33,101 bases of DNA from SAR202 cluster bacterium. Lineage in GTDB: Bacteria; Chloroflexota; Dehalococcoidia; Lucifugimonadales; VXLM01. The position numbers were made by a program, and so were the translations under genes. The DNA is taken from the NCBI GenBank assembly GCA_022448725.1, contig JAKUTR010000021.1, positions 1 through 33,101 of the forward strand, in the 5' to 3' direction. Below the pieces are notes generated by a model. That model saw nothing but the letters and a program-made list of their open reading frames with translations. It did no database searches and was not told where the DNA came from. Below are positions 17,437 to 25,617 of the stretch, piece after piece; the first letter of the stretch is position 1; every line of letters begins with the position of its first letter.

Positions 17437-18330
17437 CTAGTTAACGAACCAGCGGATCGCAAAACGAGTCGAACTGTCCTGAAAGCTTAGGGAATATGGG
17501 TCGGTAATTCGGAGAGTGGCTAATCCATCGGTGCGTACCACGGCCCAGCCAAAGTCCCAGCCCCCGCTTACGTACTCCATAGGGATTCCGGGTTGTACTC
17601 TTACAAATGGATGAGTGGCGGCCAATAAATGTCCTGTCTCTGTTGCATAGTACGCGGAGTTGGTGTGAACGAACATTTCGTGACTGAGGGCCCCATCTGG
17701 GTTGCCTGTCAGTTGTTCCGCAACATCTCTGATACTTACCTTAAGCTCTCTGCCTTTAGTAAACGCCTCAACCAAAGCATCGGTAGAACCTGAGAGCACG
17801 TTACCGTCTTTATCATGTGAGAGCACTTCCTCCCATTCGTCACGAACTCTGAATCGGTAGACTTCAAAGTCATACACGAAGTTCTGACTGGGAGCGTTGC
17901 TGGTGAGGTCGTGCTGGCTATCGAGATGGTACTTTGGCATATCGATATACTCGTTGGGATCTTTGCCATCAACAGGGGACCCTAGGTCCTGTCCATCAAG
18001 ATAGGGGCGAGCTATAGCTTGCTGGCCATTTTCGTTGTACATGAAAAACGACATAGAAGGCCGTGGTCCAAATTTGTCGAACGGCTCGACAGGTTGCCTC
18101 TGTGTCATGATCCCAGCCACCCACTGGTCTTCCACTAGGTAAGTGCAACGAAATTCTGATACCTCTTTAACTACTTCTGTGTTGCAGGACGTCGTATCAA
18201 TGTGTTCGTTATAGAGGAATTCTGTATAGACGCGGAGGTCTGCGCCACGCCGGATGGCCTCTCGCAGAGCCTCAGGACTTCCAGATATAGGCTCGCGTCT
18301 TTCGTTAAGTTCAAGCGGGGTTGTCCACAT
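17437..18330 (-). CDS. Uncharacterised protein with two tandem copies of one domain
   Basis: I do not recognise the family. The 297 residues hold an internal duplication. ISGSPEALREAIRRGADLRV at 15-34 matches LSGSTDALVEAFTKGRELKV at 179-198, with ten of twenty residues identical. Each copy is followed by a beta-rich stretch ending in an aromatic segment (PSMSFFMYNENGQ near 91; MEYVSGGWDFGWAVVRTDG near 251). No signal peptide, membrane helix or metal motif is seen. The start ATG lies only 5 bp after the stop of the barrel-type protein gene, with GGAG about 11 nt upstream, so the two are co-translated. The role is probably tied to the two larger upstream proteins, perhaps binding the same ligand. 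Confidence 0.75.
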   Translation of the reverse strand: MWTTPLELNERREPISGSPEALREAIRRGADLRVYTEFLYNEHIDTTSCNTEVVKEVSEFRCTYLVEDQWVAGIMTQRQPVEPFDKFGPRPSMSFFMYNENGQQAIARPYLDGQDLGSPVDGKDPNEYIDMPKYHLDSQHDLTSNAPSQNFVYDFEVYRFRVRDEWEEVLSHDKDGNVLSGSTDALVEAFTKGRELKVSIRDVAEQLTGNPDGALSHEMFVHTNSAYYATETGHLLAATHPFVRVQPGIPMEYVSGGWDFGWAVVRTDGLATLRITDPYSLSFQDSSTRFAIRWFVN

Positions 18331-18335
18331 GATAT

Positions 18336-19913
18336 CTATGACTCCAAGAAGTTTTCATCGTCACGCAAAGCGTTCCGATGAGCAATGTATTCGACCTCTA
18401 CTTCAACATGGTGCACAGAAACGTCTGTAATGAGCTTCTCATCTCTCTTAACGAGATCGATACGAAGGTTGTTGACACCCCGTACTGGTAATAGACCCTG
18501 CGTGAGGTCGACGTGTGCTCGGTACCCTGAAATAGGCATGTCAGGCTTGGGCCGGAGATGGTAAGTCCAATCAGCCCATCTTATAGCTGAATCTGGGACT
18601 TCCAGTCCGTTCCAGTGGATCCTGATCTCGTCGGTGTGGAGCAGTTGGTTTATAAGAACGTTAAGTTTGCAAGCCCAGAGCTGGCCAGTATCAGCTTTAC
18701 CTGCGATGTCATCATGTATCTCTAGCTTGATTTCCGTACCCGTCTCTTCAGGTTTTAGAATCACAGGGAGTTGATCAGTTAACCCAGCGAACCTCCCTAT
18801 GCCACTCCGGGCAGGCGTCGGCGGAAGCCTATAAGTTTTGTCAAAATTCTCAATTAGCTCAGGGTATCCAAGGAATCGCAGTCGTCCAGCGCCCTCAAAG
18901 TCATACGGATAACGGTTGGGAGGTGGGTAGTAGGTGGCGAACAATATACCTTGAGCCCCAACGGCATAGCAGTTACTCACGGCAGCGTAATTGGTCTTTC
19001 GAGTGTTTTGGTCATCTACATCCTGTCCTGCAAGTACCTTCACACTGGTTCCTCTGGTCGATTCTACAACCGATTGGAGATCAGTCGTCTCATTTGCCCA
19101 ACCGCCCCGCACAGGCATCGCAACAACGGTGTGCACGATCTCTTCCCGTATCCATCGAGGTACATCCAATCCTATAGACAGGGAACCTTCAAGTGTCGCT
19201 GGAACACGGACAACCAGCCGTTTTTTTCGACCTTGTGTTTCTGAAGCTTGTTCACAGATCGCTCGGACTTGGCGTACGAATTCTGTCAATGTGTCAGTGT
19301 GATCGTTGACTTCAGATCGAGCTATTAATGGAGTGTAGTCATCTAGGTTTAGTTCTATCCCATCAGTAGGATAGTCCTCTAGTAGTTCCCTGATAATAGC
19401 AAGCCGATTTTCTCTTACCTCAGGATGAGAATAGGAGAGACGACCGGGGTTGTCCTTGGCTGCCTCGGGGAACGCGGGCTCAGGTCCTACCTGCCACTCG
19501 GGATGAGAGGAGGTGAAGTCGGCCACACGGCAGTTGGTTACACGGCCGTGATCCGTGTGGTTCATATTTAGTAGCAGGTGTGGGAGAAACTGAAACCCAC
19601 GTTTGTGTGCATGATCACAGACCAGTTTAAGAGGATCTGTTCCGCTCTCGATCATCTGTGTTGCGTTTGCACCGGCACGGTACCAGATGAGGTGGTCAGT
19701 TAGATCGACGTTATGGCCCCAGCGCTCTCCTGCTCTGGTTTCGTATAGTAGTACGCTGCAATCACCAACCGCATAGGTTATTGTGTCGATCCCTAGGTCC
19801 AGTAACTCGTCGATTGGCTGGCAGTATTGCTCAGTGCCCATCGGGGGTTCATAGAGATAGACGCTGGAATGTCTTCCATCAGTGTAGAACATTACTTCAT
19901 GTGTTTGGCTCAA
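18336..19913 (-). CDS. Glycoside-hydrolase-like TIM-barrel protein, paralogue 2
   Basis: This 525-residue protein seems to be a TIM barrel resembling the GHL10/DUF187-type glycoside-hydrolase-like proteins, with a C-terminal beta-sandwich. Barrel-like features are YTDGRH at the start, DTITYAVGD, LKLVCDHAHKRGFQFLPHLLLN (strand 3) and the strand-4 motif D184-GIE-LNLDDY with acidic residues that could be catalytic. LVVRVPATLE and VKVLAGQD follow. Residues about 400-515 look all-beta (EIRIHWNGLEVPDSA). There is no signal peptide. The TTG start is well supported by AAAGGAGG 5 nt upstream. It is clearly paralogous to the neighbour at 20014-21567. The enzyme assignment is inference and the substrate is unknown. 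Confidence 0.72.
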   Translation of the reverse strand: MSQTHEVMFYTDGRHSSVYLYEPPMGTEQYCQPIDELLDLGIDTITYAVGDCSVLLYETRAGERWGHNVDLTDHLIWYRAGANATQMIESGTDPLKLVCDHAHKRGFQFLPHLLLNMNHTDHGRVTNCRVADFTSSHPEWQVGPEPAFPEAAKDNPGRLSYSHPEVRENRLAIIRELLEDYPTDGIELNLDDYTPLIARSEVNDHTDTLTEFVRQVRAICEQASETQGRKKRLVVRVPATLEGSLSIGLDVPRWIREEIVHTVVAMPVRGGWANETTDLQSVVESTRGTSVKVLAGQDVDDQNTRKTNYAAVSNCYAVGAQGILFATYYPPPNRYPYDFEGAGRLRFLGYPELIENFDKTYRLPPTPARSGIGRFAGLTDQLPVILKPEETGTEIKLEIHDDIAGKADTGQLWACKLNVLINQLLHTDEIRIHWNGLEVPDSAIRWADWTYHLRPKPDMPISGYRAHVDLTQGLLPVRGVNNLRIDLVKRDEKLITDVSVHHVEVEVEYIAHRNALRDDENFLES

Positions 19914-19947
19914 TGAAGCCTCCTTTGAAACTATTTATTTTTTCGAT

Positions 19948-19962
19948 CGAGGCATTGCCTCG
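19948..19962. repeat. 15-bp inverted repeat between the two paralogue genes
   Basis: CGAGGCATTGCCTCG has perfect 7-bp arms around one base. On the minus strand it is followed by ATCGAAAAAAT, so it is not a T-tailed terminator for the upstream paralogue. It stands 35 bp before the TTG start of paralogue 2, in the 100-bp gap, and could be an operator or a leader hairpin. Confidence 0.4.
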
Positions 19963-20013
19963 TTACAAACGGTCATCTATACAATTCGAATATACGATTC
20001 ATAATTTAACCAC

Positions 20014-21567
20014 CTACATTTGACCATTGACAGGGATAGGGACATCTTTGTAGTTGACCCAAATTTCTACAGACTGCAATACGCGATCGGCTGTGAACCT
20101 TGCGTACCGTTTTTCCATCGTGACCTCAACTAGGTTTTTACCGTGCTGAATTAGATCATGCGGAACATCAAACTCGAACCAATAGTGAGTATTGATTCGT
20201 ATATCCATGCCTACTTTCACAGGGAAGTAAGGCACGGATCCACCATAGAAATGGCTGGTTTTAGCATCGGAGTCATTAAGAGTTTGGCCATTTAATTTGA
20301 ATACAATAGTGTCATTAGGGTGAGGTTGTACAAGACGGATCCCAAGCTTGACACTGTCTAGTTCCCCATCGGTAATTGCGGAGTCAAGGTCATCATTGAC
20401 CGAAACTTCTACAGCTGCTGTGGTATCTTGATCAAGGGTAAACGGGATGTCGCGAACCGGCATGTACGGGTCAGGTTTCGCAGTCGTTGGGGCAACCATG
20501 TAGTGTTTCGTTTTACGGGCGTACGCATCCGGATCGGCCATTTCTCGCATTATTTTGTATTCGTCATCCCCATGTGGCCAAGGGAGATCAGCGAGGTAGA
20601 TCCCACTGGCACCGGCTGCCACGAAATTAGTTGCGGTGGCTCTAGTCATTTCTGGTGTTACAACATGGAAGCGGTCATCGTAAGGCTCTCGACCTAACGG
20701 AGGATAGATATTAGTTCCCACCTTGCTTGCTTCCTGTGCTATCCACTCGAAGTTCGGCTTAGGGTCAATCAATAAAACGTCGCCGAATGGCGTGATCCAG
20801 TCGAGTAAGCCTTCACTTGTCCATGTTCTTAGGTCCATTCCAGCTTCAAGACAGGCACGTTCAGTTGGGTGGACTCGGACTGACAGCGAGAGATGTTGTC
20901 CGCGCTTTTTCCCAATGTCGTCCAGGAGACTGCGGACATCACGTATCCATTGCGTCAATATGGGAATATTCTCCTGGACCTGTGAAGGTTTGAAGAAAAC
21001 CCGTATGTACTCGTCAATCTCGATGCCGTCAGCGTTGTATCGGTCGCATACTTCTTCGATTACAGAAAGCCGTTCATTTCGGACGTCTTCGCGAGCGAAA
21101 TCGAGACAGGTAGAGACGTAAGGTCTGCCAGGATCCTCTTCACCAATCATCACGTCTGGGTTCTCGTACTTGAGTCTACCAATGGAATAGGTGCTCTCTT
21201 CTGGAGCACCGGCATCATTGATACGGATACTGCCAACGAGTTTGATCCCCTTTTCATGAGCTCGGTCAACAACTATTTTGAATGGGTCATAACCTGCCTT
21301 AATGGCTTGTCGTAGGTTTTCTTCCGCGCGCCACCAGACCAGACCAGCGGTATGTTTTGTTGCCTTCTCACCGAACTTGTAACCAACTTTGGTATCGTAA
21401 AGAAACGTCTGGCCCATCCCAGTCCCGTACACAATCGTGTCGACTGGTGTACCAATTAAATCATCTATGGGTTTACGGAGCTGATGCAGGCTCATTGGTG
21501 GGTCAAATCTGTACATTAGATAGTGCCGCGAATCGTGGTAGTAGATCAGCTTTGGTTTTGCTTTCAT
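20014..21567 (-). CDS. Glycoside-hydrolase-like TIM-barrel protein, paralogue 1
   Basis: This 517-residue protein is the first gene of the minus-strand trio and a paralogue of the next gene. The two share the opening Y-x-D-x-RH-x4-Y-x3-PPM, the stretch PID-L----DTI-Y--G, the -R-A-E/G--K/T-- and D--HE/KKG patterns, and the strand-4 motif. Here that motif is D180-GIEIDEY. The barrel continues with LSLSVRVHPTERACLEAG and GASGIYLADLPWPHG. Residues about 385-510 form a beta domain (DTIVFKLNGQTLNDSD). No signal peptide is present. The ATG has AGAGGTAAC about 11 nt ahead. Related proteins annotated as family 10 glycosylhydrolase-like act on carbohydrates, but I cannot confirm activity here. Confidence 0.72.
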   Translation of the reverse strand: MKAKPKLIYYHDSRHYLMYRFDPPMSLHQLRKPIDDLIGTPVDTIVYGTGMGQTFLYDTKVGYKFGEKATKHTAGLVWWRAEENLRQAIKAGYDPFKIVVDRAHEKGIKLVGSIRINDAGAPEESTYSIGRLKYENPDVMIGEEDPGRPYVSTCLDFAREDVRNERLSVIEEVCDRYNADGIEIDEYIRVFFKPSQVQENIPILTQWIRDVRSLLDDIGKKRGQHLSLSVRVHPTERACLEAGMDLRTWTSEGLLDWITPFGDVLLIDPKPNFEWIAQEASKVGTNIYPPLGREPYDDRFHVVTPEMTRATATNFVAAGASGIYLADLPWPHGDDEYKIMREMADPDAYARKTKHYMVAPTTAKPDPYMPVRDIPFTLDQDTTAAVEVSVNDDLDSAITDGELDSVKLGIRLVQPHPNDTIVFKLNGQTLNDSDAKTSHFYGGSVPYFPVKVGMDIRINTHYWFEFDVPHDLIQHGKNLVEVTMEKRYARFTADRVLQSVEIWVNYKDVPIPVNGQM

Positions 21568-21895
21568 TGGTTCTTGTTACCTCTGAATTGAGTTGGAAAC
21601 CATCTCATCAATTTCTATCTGATTAAGCAGCGTCTACTCTTTTGCTGCAACTTCATTCTCAAACTGTTCTGACGTCGTCTTTGCCAGTGAGTTCTAAAGT
21701 AGGGCAATGGTAGCGTTGCAATTACCAAGTGACAAGAAACGAGGGTTTACCCAAGTTGACCTGTTTAGTGGCCGGCCAATTAATTTCAGACAGCAGGTGT
21801 TATATGCCTGAAAGGGTTTTCGAACGACAGATTGTGGCTAAGAGGCTGAAGGCTTTTACGTCTGAGAGTAAGCAAATACGTTAATATTGCTGATC
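21568..21895. other. Divergent intergenic region between paralogue 1 and the M48 protease gene
   Basis: About 330 bp lies between two divergent starts and I find no convincing gene in it. A 34-codon plus-strand frame from ATG near 21706 has almost no ribosome site. On the plus strand TTGACC (21756-21761) is a fair -35 box, but the best -10 at the right distance, TTAATT, is poor. The palindrome TGGCCGGCCA lies between them at about 21769-21778. Promoters for both flanking genes must be here. Confidence 0.4.
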
Positions 21896-23146
21896 ATGAA
21901 TATCTTTTTAATCATAATCATCATCGCTCTAGTGGCTGAGTACTTTTTGGGGATTGTCTCGAATGTGCTCAATTTGCGGGCACTAAAGCCCGAACCCCCA
22001 GAACAACTCCAAGATATTTACGAACCGGAACAGTACAAAAAATCCCAGCAATATACTCGGGTCAACACTGGTTACGACATGATTACTGGCACTTTTAACC
22101 TCGCAGTTCTTTTGACCTTTTGGTTCTTCGGAGGCTTCAATGAGATGGATGTACTTGTCCGAGGTTGGGAACTCCCTGAGATAGTAACAGGAGTCCTGTA
22201 CATAGGAATCCTTGGGCTGCTCTACACGGCGATCACCCTCCCTTTCAGTGCGTACCATACCTTCGTTATAGAGGCAGAGTTCGGATTCAATAAAACAACC
22301 TTAGCTACATTTGTGATGGACCGATTGAAGGGGTTGGCACTTGCTGTCGTTTTAGGGGTTCCCATAATGGGCGCTATCATAGGCTTCTTTGAGTATGCAG
22401 ACAGTCTTGCATGGCTATATGCCTGGGTTGTGTTGACAGTGATAACAGTGTTTGTCCAGTTTGTTGCCCCGACTTGGATCATGCCACTTTTCAATAAGTT
22501 CACACCTCTGGAACCGGGGGAGTTGAGAGATGCGATTTTTGACTACGCTGGTTCAGTCGACTTCAAGATCGACAATATCTTTGTGGTGGATGGGTCTAAG
22601 AGATCTAGTAAGGCGAATGCTTTTTTCACTGGCTTTGGGAAAAATAAGAGAATAGCCCTCTTCGATACGCTTGTTGAGAGCCACACAGTCCCGGAGCTTG
22701 TCGCTGTGTTAGCGCATGAGATTGGGCACTACAAAAAACGCCACATAATGCAAGGATTGGTTACCAGTATTCTCCATACTGGAGTGATTTTCTTTCTCCT
22801 TTCGATTTTCTTGGAAAGTCAGGGCTTATTTGATGCCTTCTTTATCGATGAAAAGTCTGTGTATACGGGACTACTGTTCTTCGGTCTTCTATATACTCCC
22901 ATCGAAGTTGTTCTTTCAGTAGTGATGCAAGCCATTTCACGGAAACATGAGTACGAAGCGGACCGTTGGTCGGTCCAGACTTTTCAACACCCGGGTGAAT
23001 TATCGGAGGCTCTTCGAAAGTTGTCTAAAGAAAACCTCTCAAATCTTGCGCCTCACCCGTTTTATGTATCGTTAAATTATTCTCACCCACCGTTGCTTCA
23101 AAGGGTGCGAGGGATAGAAGAGGAACAGACCCGATTGTCCGATTGA
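21896..23146 (+). CDS. M48 family metallopeptidase, Ste24/CAAX-prenyl-protease type
   Basis: This is an integral-membrane zinc protease of the Ste24 type, about 416 residues. Counting from the upstream TTG at 21887, helices fall at about 5-25, 64-80, 99-122, 145-168, 175-198, 293-310 and 327-350. The zinc site is H276-E277-x-x-H280 (AHEIGHYKKRH) plus E354 in HEYEADRWS. The N-terminal CAAX_prenyl_protease domain includes EAEFGFNKTT. KANAFFTGFGKNKRIALFDTL just before the zinc site is a family hallmark. Bacterial members are membrane quality-control proteases of largely unknown substrate. Neither start has a good ribosome site. I prefer the ATG at 21896 to the TTG three codons before. Confidence 0.93.
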   Translation: MNIFLIIIIIALVAEYFLGIVSNVLNLRALKPEPPEQLQDIYEPEQYKKSQQYTRVNTGYDMITGTFNLAVLLTFWFFGGFNEMDVLVRGWELPEIVTGVLYIGILGLLYTAITLPFSAYHTFVIEAEFGFNKTTLATFVMDRLKGLALAVVLGVPIMGAIIGFFEYADSLAWLYAWVVLTVITVFVQFVAPTWIMPLFNKFTPLEPGELRDAIFDYAGSVDFKIDNIFVVDGSKRSSKANAFFTGFGKNKRIALFDTLVESHTVPELVAVLAHEIGHYKKRHIMQGLVTSILHTGVIFFLLSIFLESQGLFDAFFIDEKSVYTGLLFFGLLYTPIEVVLSVVMQAISRKHEYEADRWSVQTFQHPGELSEALRKLSKENLSNLAPHPFYVSLNYSHPPLLQRVRGIEEEQTRLSD

Positions 23147-23241
23147 GGCAGGCATAAGAGTCGTAAAGGGACACTGGCAACTTGTGCTATGGCTCACACA
23201 GTGATCCGGATGTTAAGATACCGTTCCTTAGGAGGATATCG

Positions 23242-23379
23242 ATGGATAAAAAAGAGCTTCCTTTCATAGTTAAAGTTCACAACGCTACTTGTCCTGTGTG
23301 GATACTGAAACTTGGTTTTCTCAAGAAGATAGAACCTGGATGCCAGATCGCTTCTAACTACATCGAAGATACCGAATAA
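23242..23379 (+). CDS. Small uncharacterised protein, 45 residues
   Basis: An ATG at 23242 follows a strong site AGGAGG (23230-23235) by 6 nt and opens a 45-codon frame. The product is soluble and slightly basic in the middle, with two cysteines (C17 in NATCPVW and C34 in EPGCQI) and a hydrophobic patch VWILKLGFL. The frame is open further upstream to 23182, but the ribosome site decides the shorter form. It follows the M48 protease gene by 95 bp. I do not recognise a family. The cysteine pair could bind a metal or form a disulfide. Confidence 0.5.
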   Translation: MDKKELPFIVKVHNATCPVWILKLGFLKKIEPGCQIASNYIEDTE

Positions 23380-23640
23380 GCTAGGTAGTACCTGTTTTGG
23401 GTCGAGAGGGTGATCTTACGGACAGTATCGAGAGACACAAGACTTGTGTTCCCACATACTGAAGGGTAAGCACATTTCCTCTCAGTTCGGTTATTAGGTT
23501 CGGATACGTTCGCTACACTTAGGTGCTGTAGTCATAGGCGCTGCTTAAAGTTGGTTATCTTGGGCCTCTTTACCCGGCTATTTGGATATTAGTTCGGATC
23601 ATGCTGTGGATAGTATGCCGACGAGCTCGAGGAGGTTTTT

Positions 23641-24615
23641 ATGGCAGTTATAGGCACCGGGGATTTCACTTACGAGGTTTCAGGAGACAACTGGGGGCAC
23701 TTGCCAGACGGATGGTCATACCAGGAAGCGACGGCAGTGGCAGTTGATTCGAAAGATAACGTTTACGTTTTCAACAGAGGTGAGCACCCTGTCATTGTTC
23801 TCGATAAGTCTGGTGACTTCGTTCGTTCTTGGGGCGAAGGTGTACACACGAGTGCTCATGGTGTCAACGTTGGACCGGACGACTCGATTTACTGCGTAGA
23901 TGCGGGGGATCATAGTCTTCGTAAGTACAGCCCCGCAGGGGAGTTGCTGATGACCATCGGCGAACCAGGGACAGCCGCGGAACGAGATAGCGGAGACCCG
24001 TTCAGGAATCCTACACATTCTGCAGTCAATGTGGACACCGGTGATATTTACATCTCTGATGGATACAGTAATGCCCGTGTTCACAAGTACGATGCTGATG
24101 GTGAGCACATATTGTCTTGGGGGCGATCTGGTACTGAATCGGGAGAGTTCAACACCGTGCACAATATCGCTGTTGATAGGTCAGGTATGGTGTACGTTGC
24201 TGATAGAGAGAACCAACGAATACAGGTCTTTGATCCTGACGGAAACTTTGTGAGTCAGTGGAAAGACTTAGCTAAGACATCTTGTATTGCTATTGTTTCT
24301 CAAGGTGGGGCAGAGTTGGCTTACGTCGGTGAGATGTATGCTGGCCTACCTGATAATCCAATGGGCTGGGGTAATTGGGTAGCGAAGCGTCTTGGACCTC
24401 GGGTCAGCGTCCTGGATCTTCAAGGTAATATTGTTGCACGAGTAGGTGATGCAAGATCGGGCCTAGACGCAGGACAGTTCATTGCGCCACACGGCATAGC
24501 AGTCGATTCCCAGGGCCGTATCTATTTGGCCGAGGTTTCATATTCTGCTTACGGATCACGACAGACCCCTCCTCGCGAAGTGCGTTCATTGCAGAGGCTG
24601 GATCCAACCGGATAA
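23641..24615 (+). CDS. NHL-repeat beta-propeller protein
   Basis: This 324-residue protein is made of NHL repeats, probably a six-bladed propeller. Repeating units of the type AVDSKDNVYVFNRGEHPVIVLDKSG, NIAVDRSGMVYVADRENQRIQVFDPDG and GIAVDSQGRIYLAEVS are spread along the whole chain, each joined by a -SWG- or -IGE-G- turn. The arrangement resembles the peptidyl-alpha-hydroxyglycine amidating lyase domain and bacterial 6-bladed lactonase-like proteins. There is no signal peptide, unusual for this group. ATG follows GAGGAGG by about 6 nt. A binding or lyase/lactonase role is possible, but no catalytic assignment can be made. Confidence 0.82.
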   Translation: MAVIGTGDFTYEVSGDNWGHLPDGWSYQEATAVAVDSKDNVYVFNRGEHPVIVLDKSGDFVRSWGEGVHTSAHGVNVGPDDSIYCVDAGDHSLRKYSPAGELLMTIGEPGTAAERDSGDPFRNPTHSAVNVDTGDIYISDGYSNARVHKYDADGEHILSWGRSGTESGEFNTVHNIAVDRSGMVYVADRENQRIQVFDPDGNFVSQWKDLAKTSCIAIVSQGGAELAYVGEMYAGLPDNPMGWGNWVAKRLGPRVSVLDLQGNIVARVGDARSGLDAGQFIAPHGIAVDSQGRIYLAEVSYSAYGSRQTPPREVRSLQRLDPTG

Positions 24616-24733
24616 CAATGAGGAGTTGAGGGGCGCAAGCATTCGGCCGGAGAGACAGAAACTGGCGTCGTTGACCTAGGTTGCTACTCTAAATGAGGGC
24701 CACGCGAATCAGAAGCTGGGTTAGTGTGAATAT

Positions 24734-25285
24734 CTAGTTGGCCTTTTCCTTGATTGCTTCGAGTTTCTCATCAGCCTGTTGCTGGGTAATTTCCCCAGCG
24801 GCAACTGAAGCTTTGACTTTCTTTTCTAGGCCCTGTAGGTATTGTTCACCTGTGATCTTCGGGCCGAATTTTTTGCCTCGTGCCTTTTTGCCTCCCCAGG
24901 TTTTGGTATCTTTCGATCGCGCGGTCCACTCGCTCAGTCGCTGGTCAGCTTGTTCTTGAGTTATCGTGCCAGCATCTACTGCAGCTTTGAGTCTTGCCTG
25001 AACCCTTTCCTTATCTGGCTGTCCCAGCCTACTAAATCTTGACCGTTTCCCATCGCGAGAAGTCCCGTTCTGAACGGCTTCTTCCTTAAGTTCTTTACGT
25101 GCCTGATTTATTGCATTGTCGACTGCTTGTTCATCCAATCCAAGAATCTGGGCTACTTTCGTTGCTAGCTTACTTACGTTCGACTCCCCGGATTCGCTTT
25201 CCACAGCGAAAAGTACACCGGCGCTGACAGCAGTTGCGAGGATTATTGATGCGATTGTGGTGATGATGATACGGGTACCGGTCAT
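24734..25285 (-). CDS. Membrane-anchored or secreted protein with DUF2680-like repeats
   Basis: This is a 183-residue protein with an N-terminal signal or anchor helix (about residues 5-28, no lipobox) and a charged extracytoplasmic part. Three helix-pair repeats can be seen: VAQILGLDEQAVDNAINQAR at 44-63, LKAAVDAGTITQEQADQRL at 99-117, and VKASVAAGEITQQQADEKL at 157-175. The G-T/E-ITQ-EQAD pattern resembles the DUF2680/YckD repeats common in Firmicutes and Chloroflexota. Between the repeats lies a very basic stretch (GGKKARGKKFGPK). The function is not known; cell-envelope stress or binding is a guess. The ATG has AGGAGA about 10 nt upstream. Confidence 0.78.
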   Translation of the reverse strand: MTGTRIIITTIASIILATAVSAGVLFAVESESGESNVSKLATKVAQILGLDEQAVDNAINQARKELKEEAVQNGTSRDGKRSRFSRLGQPDKERVQARLKAAVDAGTITQEQADQRLSEWTARSKDTKTWGGKKARGKKFGPKITGEQYLQGLEKKVKASVAAGEITQQQADEKLEAIKEKAN

Positions 25286-25396
25286 TGTGAGTTTTCTCCT
25301 GCGAAATTCAGTCCCCCTCGGGGGTCCTATTTTGTGTAACGTGTCATTAGCGAGGAAAGTTATTTACTAAATTATACGATCAATAACTCGGCTGAC

Positions 25397-25426
25397 ATTA
25401 TAGGCGAGATCCTGCTCCCCGGTAAA
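25397..25426 (-). promoter_or_regulatory. Candidate promoter of the DUF2680-like gene
   Basis: Minus-strand TTTACC (25421-25426) and a perfect TATAAT (25397-25402) are separated by 18 bp. A second perfect TATAAT lies at 25371-25376 without a good -35 box, and could act as an alternative start. The leader to the ATG at 25285 would be about 80-105 nt. It contains a GC-rich inverted repeat CCCCCTCGGGGG near 25313-25324, close to the ribosome site. Confidence 0.5.
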
Positions 25427-25500
25427 CGCAGTTTAAAAAACAGATAATTGAGGGTATGCGGTCAGGCCCATCTGACAGCGCATGTAATGTTCACCTACAG

Positions 25501-25617
25501 TTAGACTTGAGGGGGCGTGAAATCCATGCCACCGACGATGTAAGAACTGACTAACAGTATCAATAGTAAGACTAATAGGGTAGATCGGATTTTGTGCCTT
25601 ACGATCCATGATCGCAT
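25501..25617 (-). CDS. Putative small single-pass membrane protein, 38 residues
   Basis: An ATG at 25617 follows AGGAGA (25625-25630) by 7 nt, an ideal ribosome site, and opens a 38-codon frame ending in TAA. The peptide starts with a basic segment (MRSWIVRHKIRS). It continues with one hydrophobic helix TLLVLLLILLVSSYIVGG and a short tail MDFTPPQV. This is the layout of a small membrane protein with its N-terminus in the cytoplasm. I do not recognise the family. It lies in a 530-bp stretch otherwise without a gene, upstream of the DUF2680-like gene on the same strand. The alternative frame over the same bases (25433-25657) has no such support. Confidence 0.5.
   Translation of the reverse strand: MRSWIVRHKIRSTLLVLLLILLVSSYIVGGMDFTPPQV

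Noticed and set aside
17409-17444. Imperfect inverted repeat (TTAAC/GTTAA and GGTC/GACC) between convergent genes
   Set aside because: Short broken stem with no clear T-tract on either strand. It overlaps a stop codon, so it is not called as a terminator.
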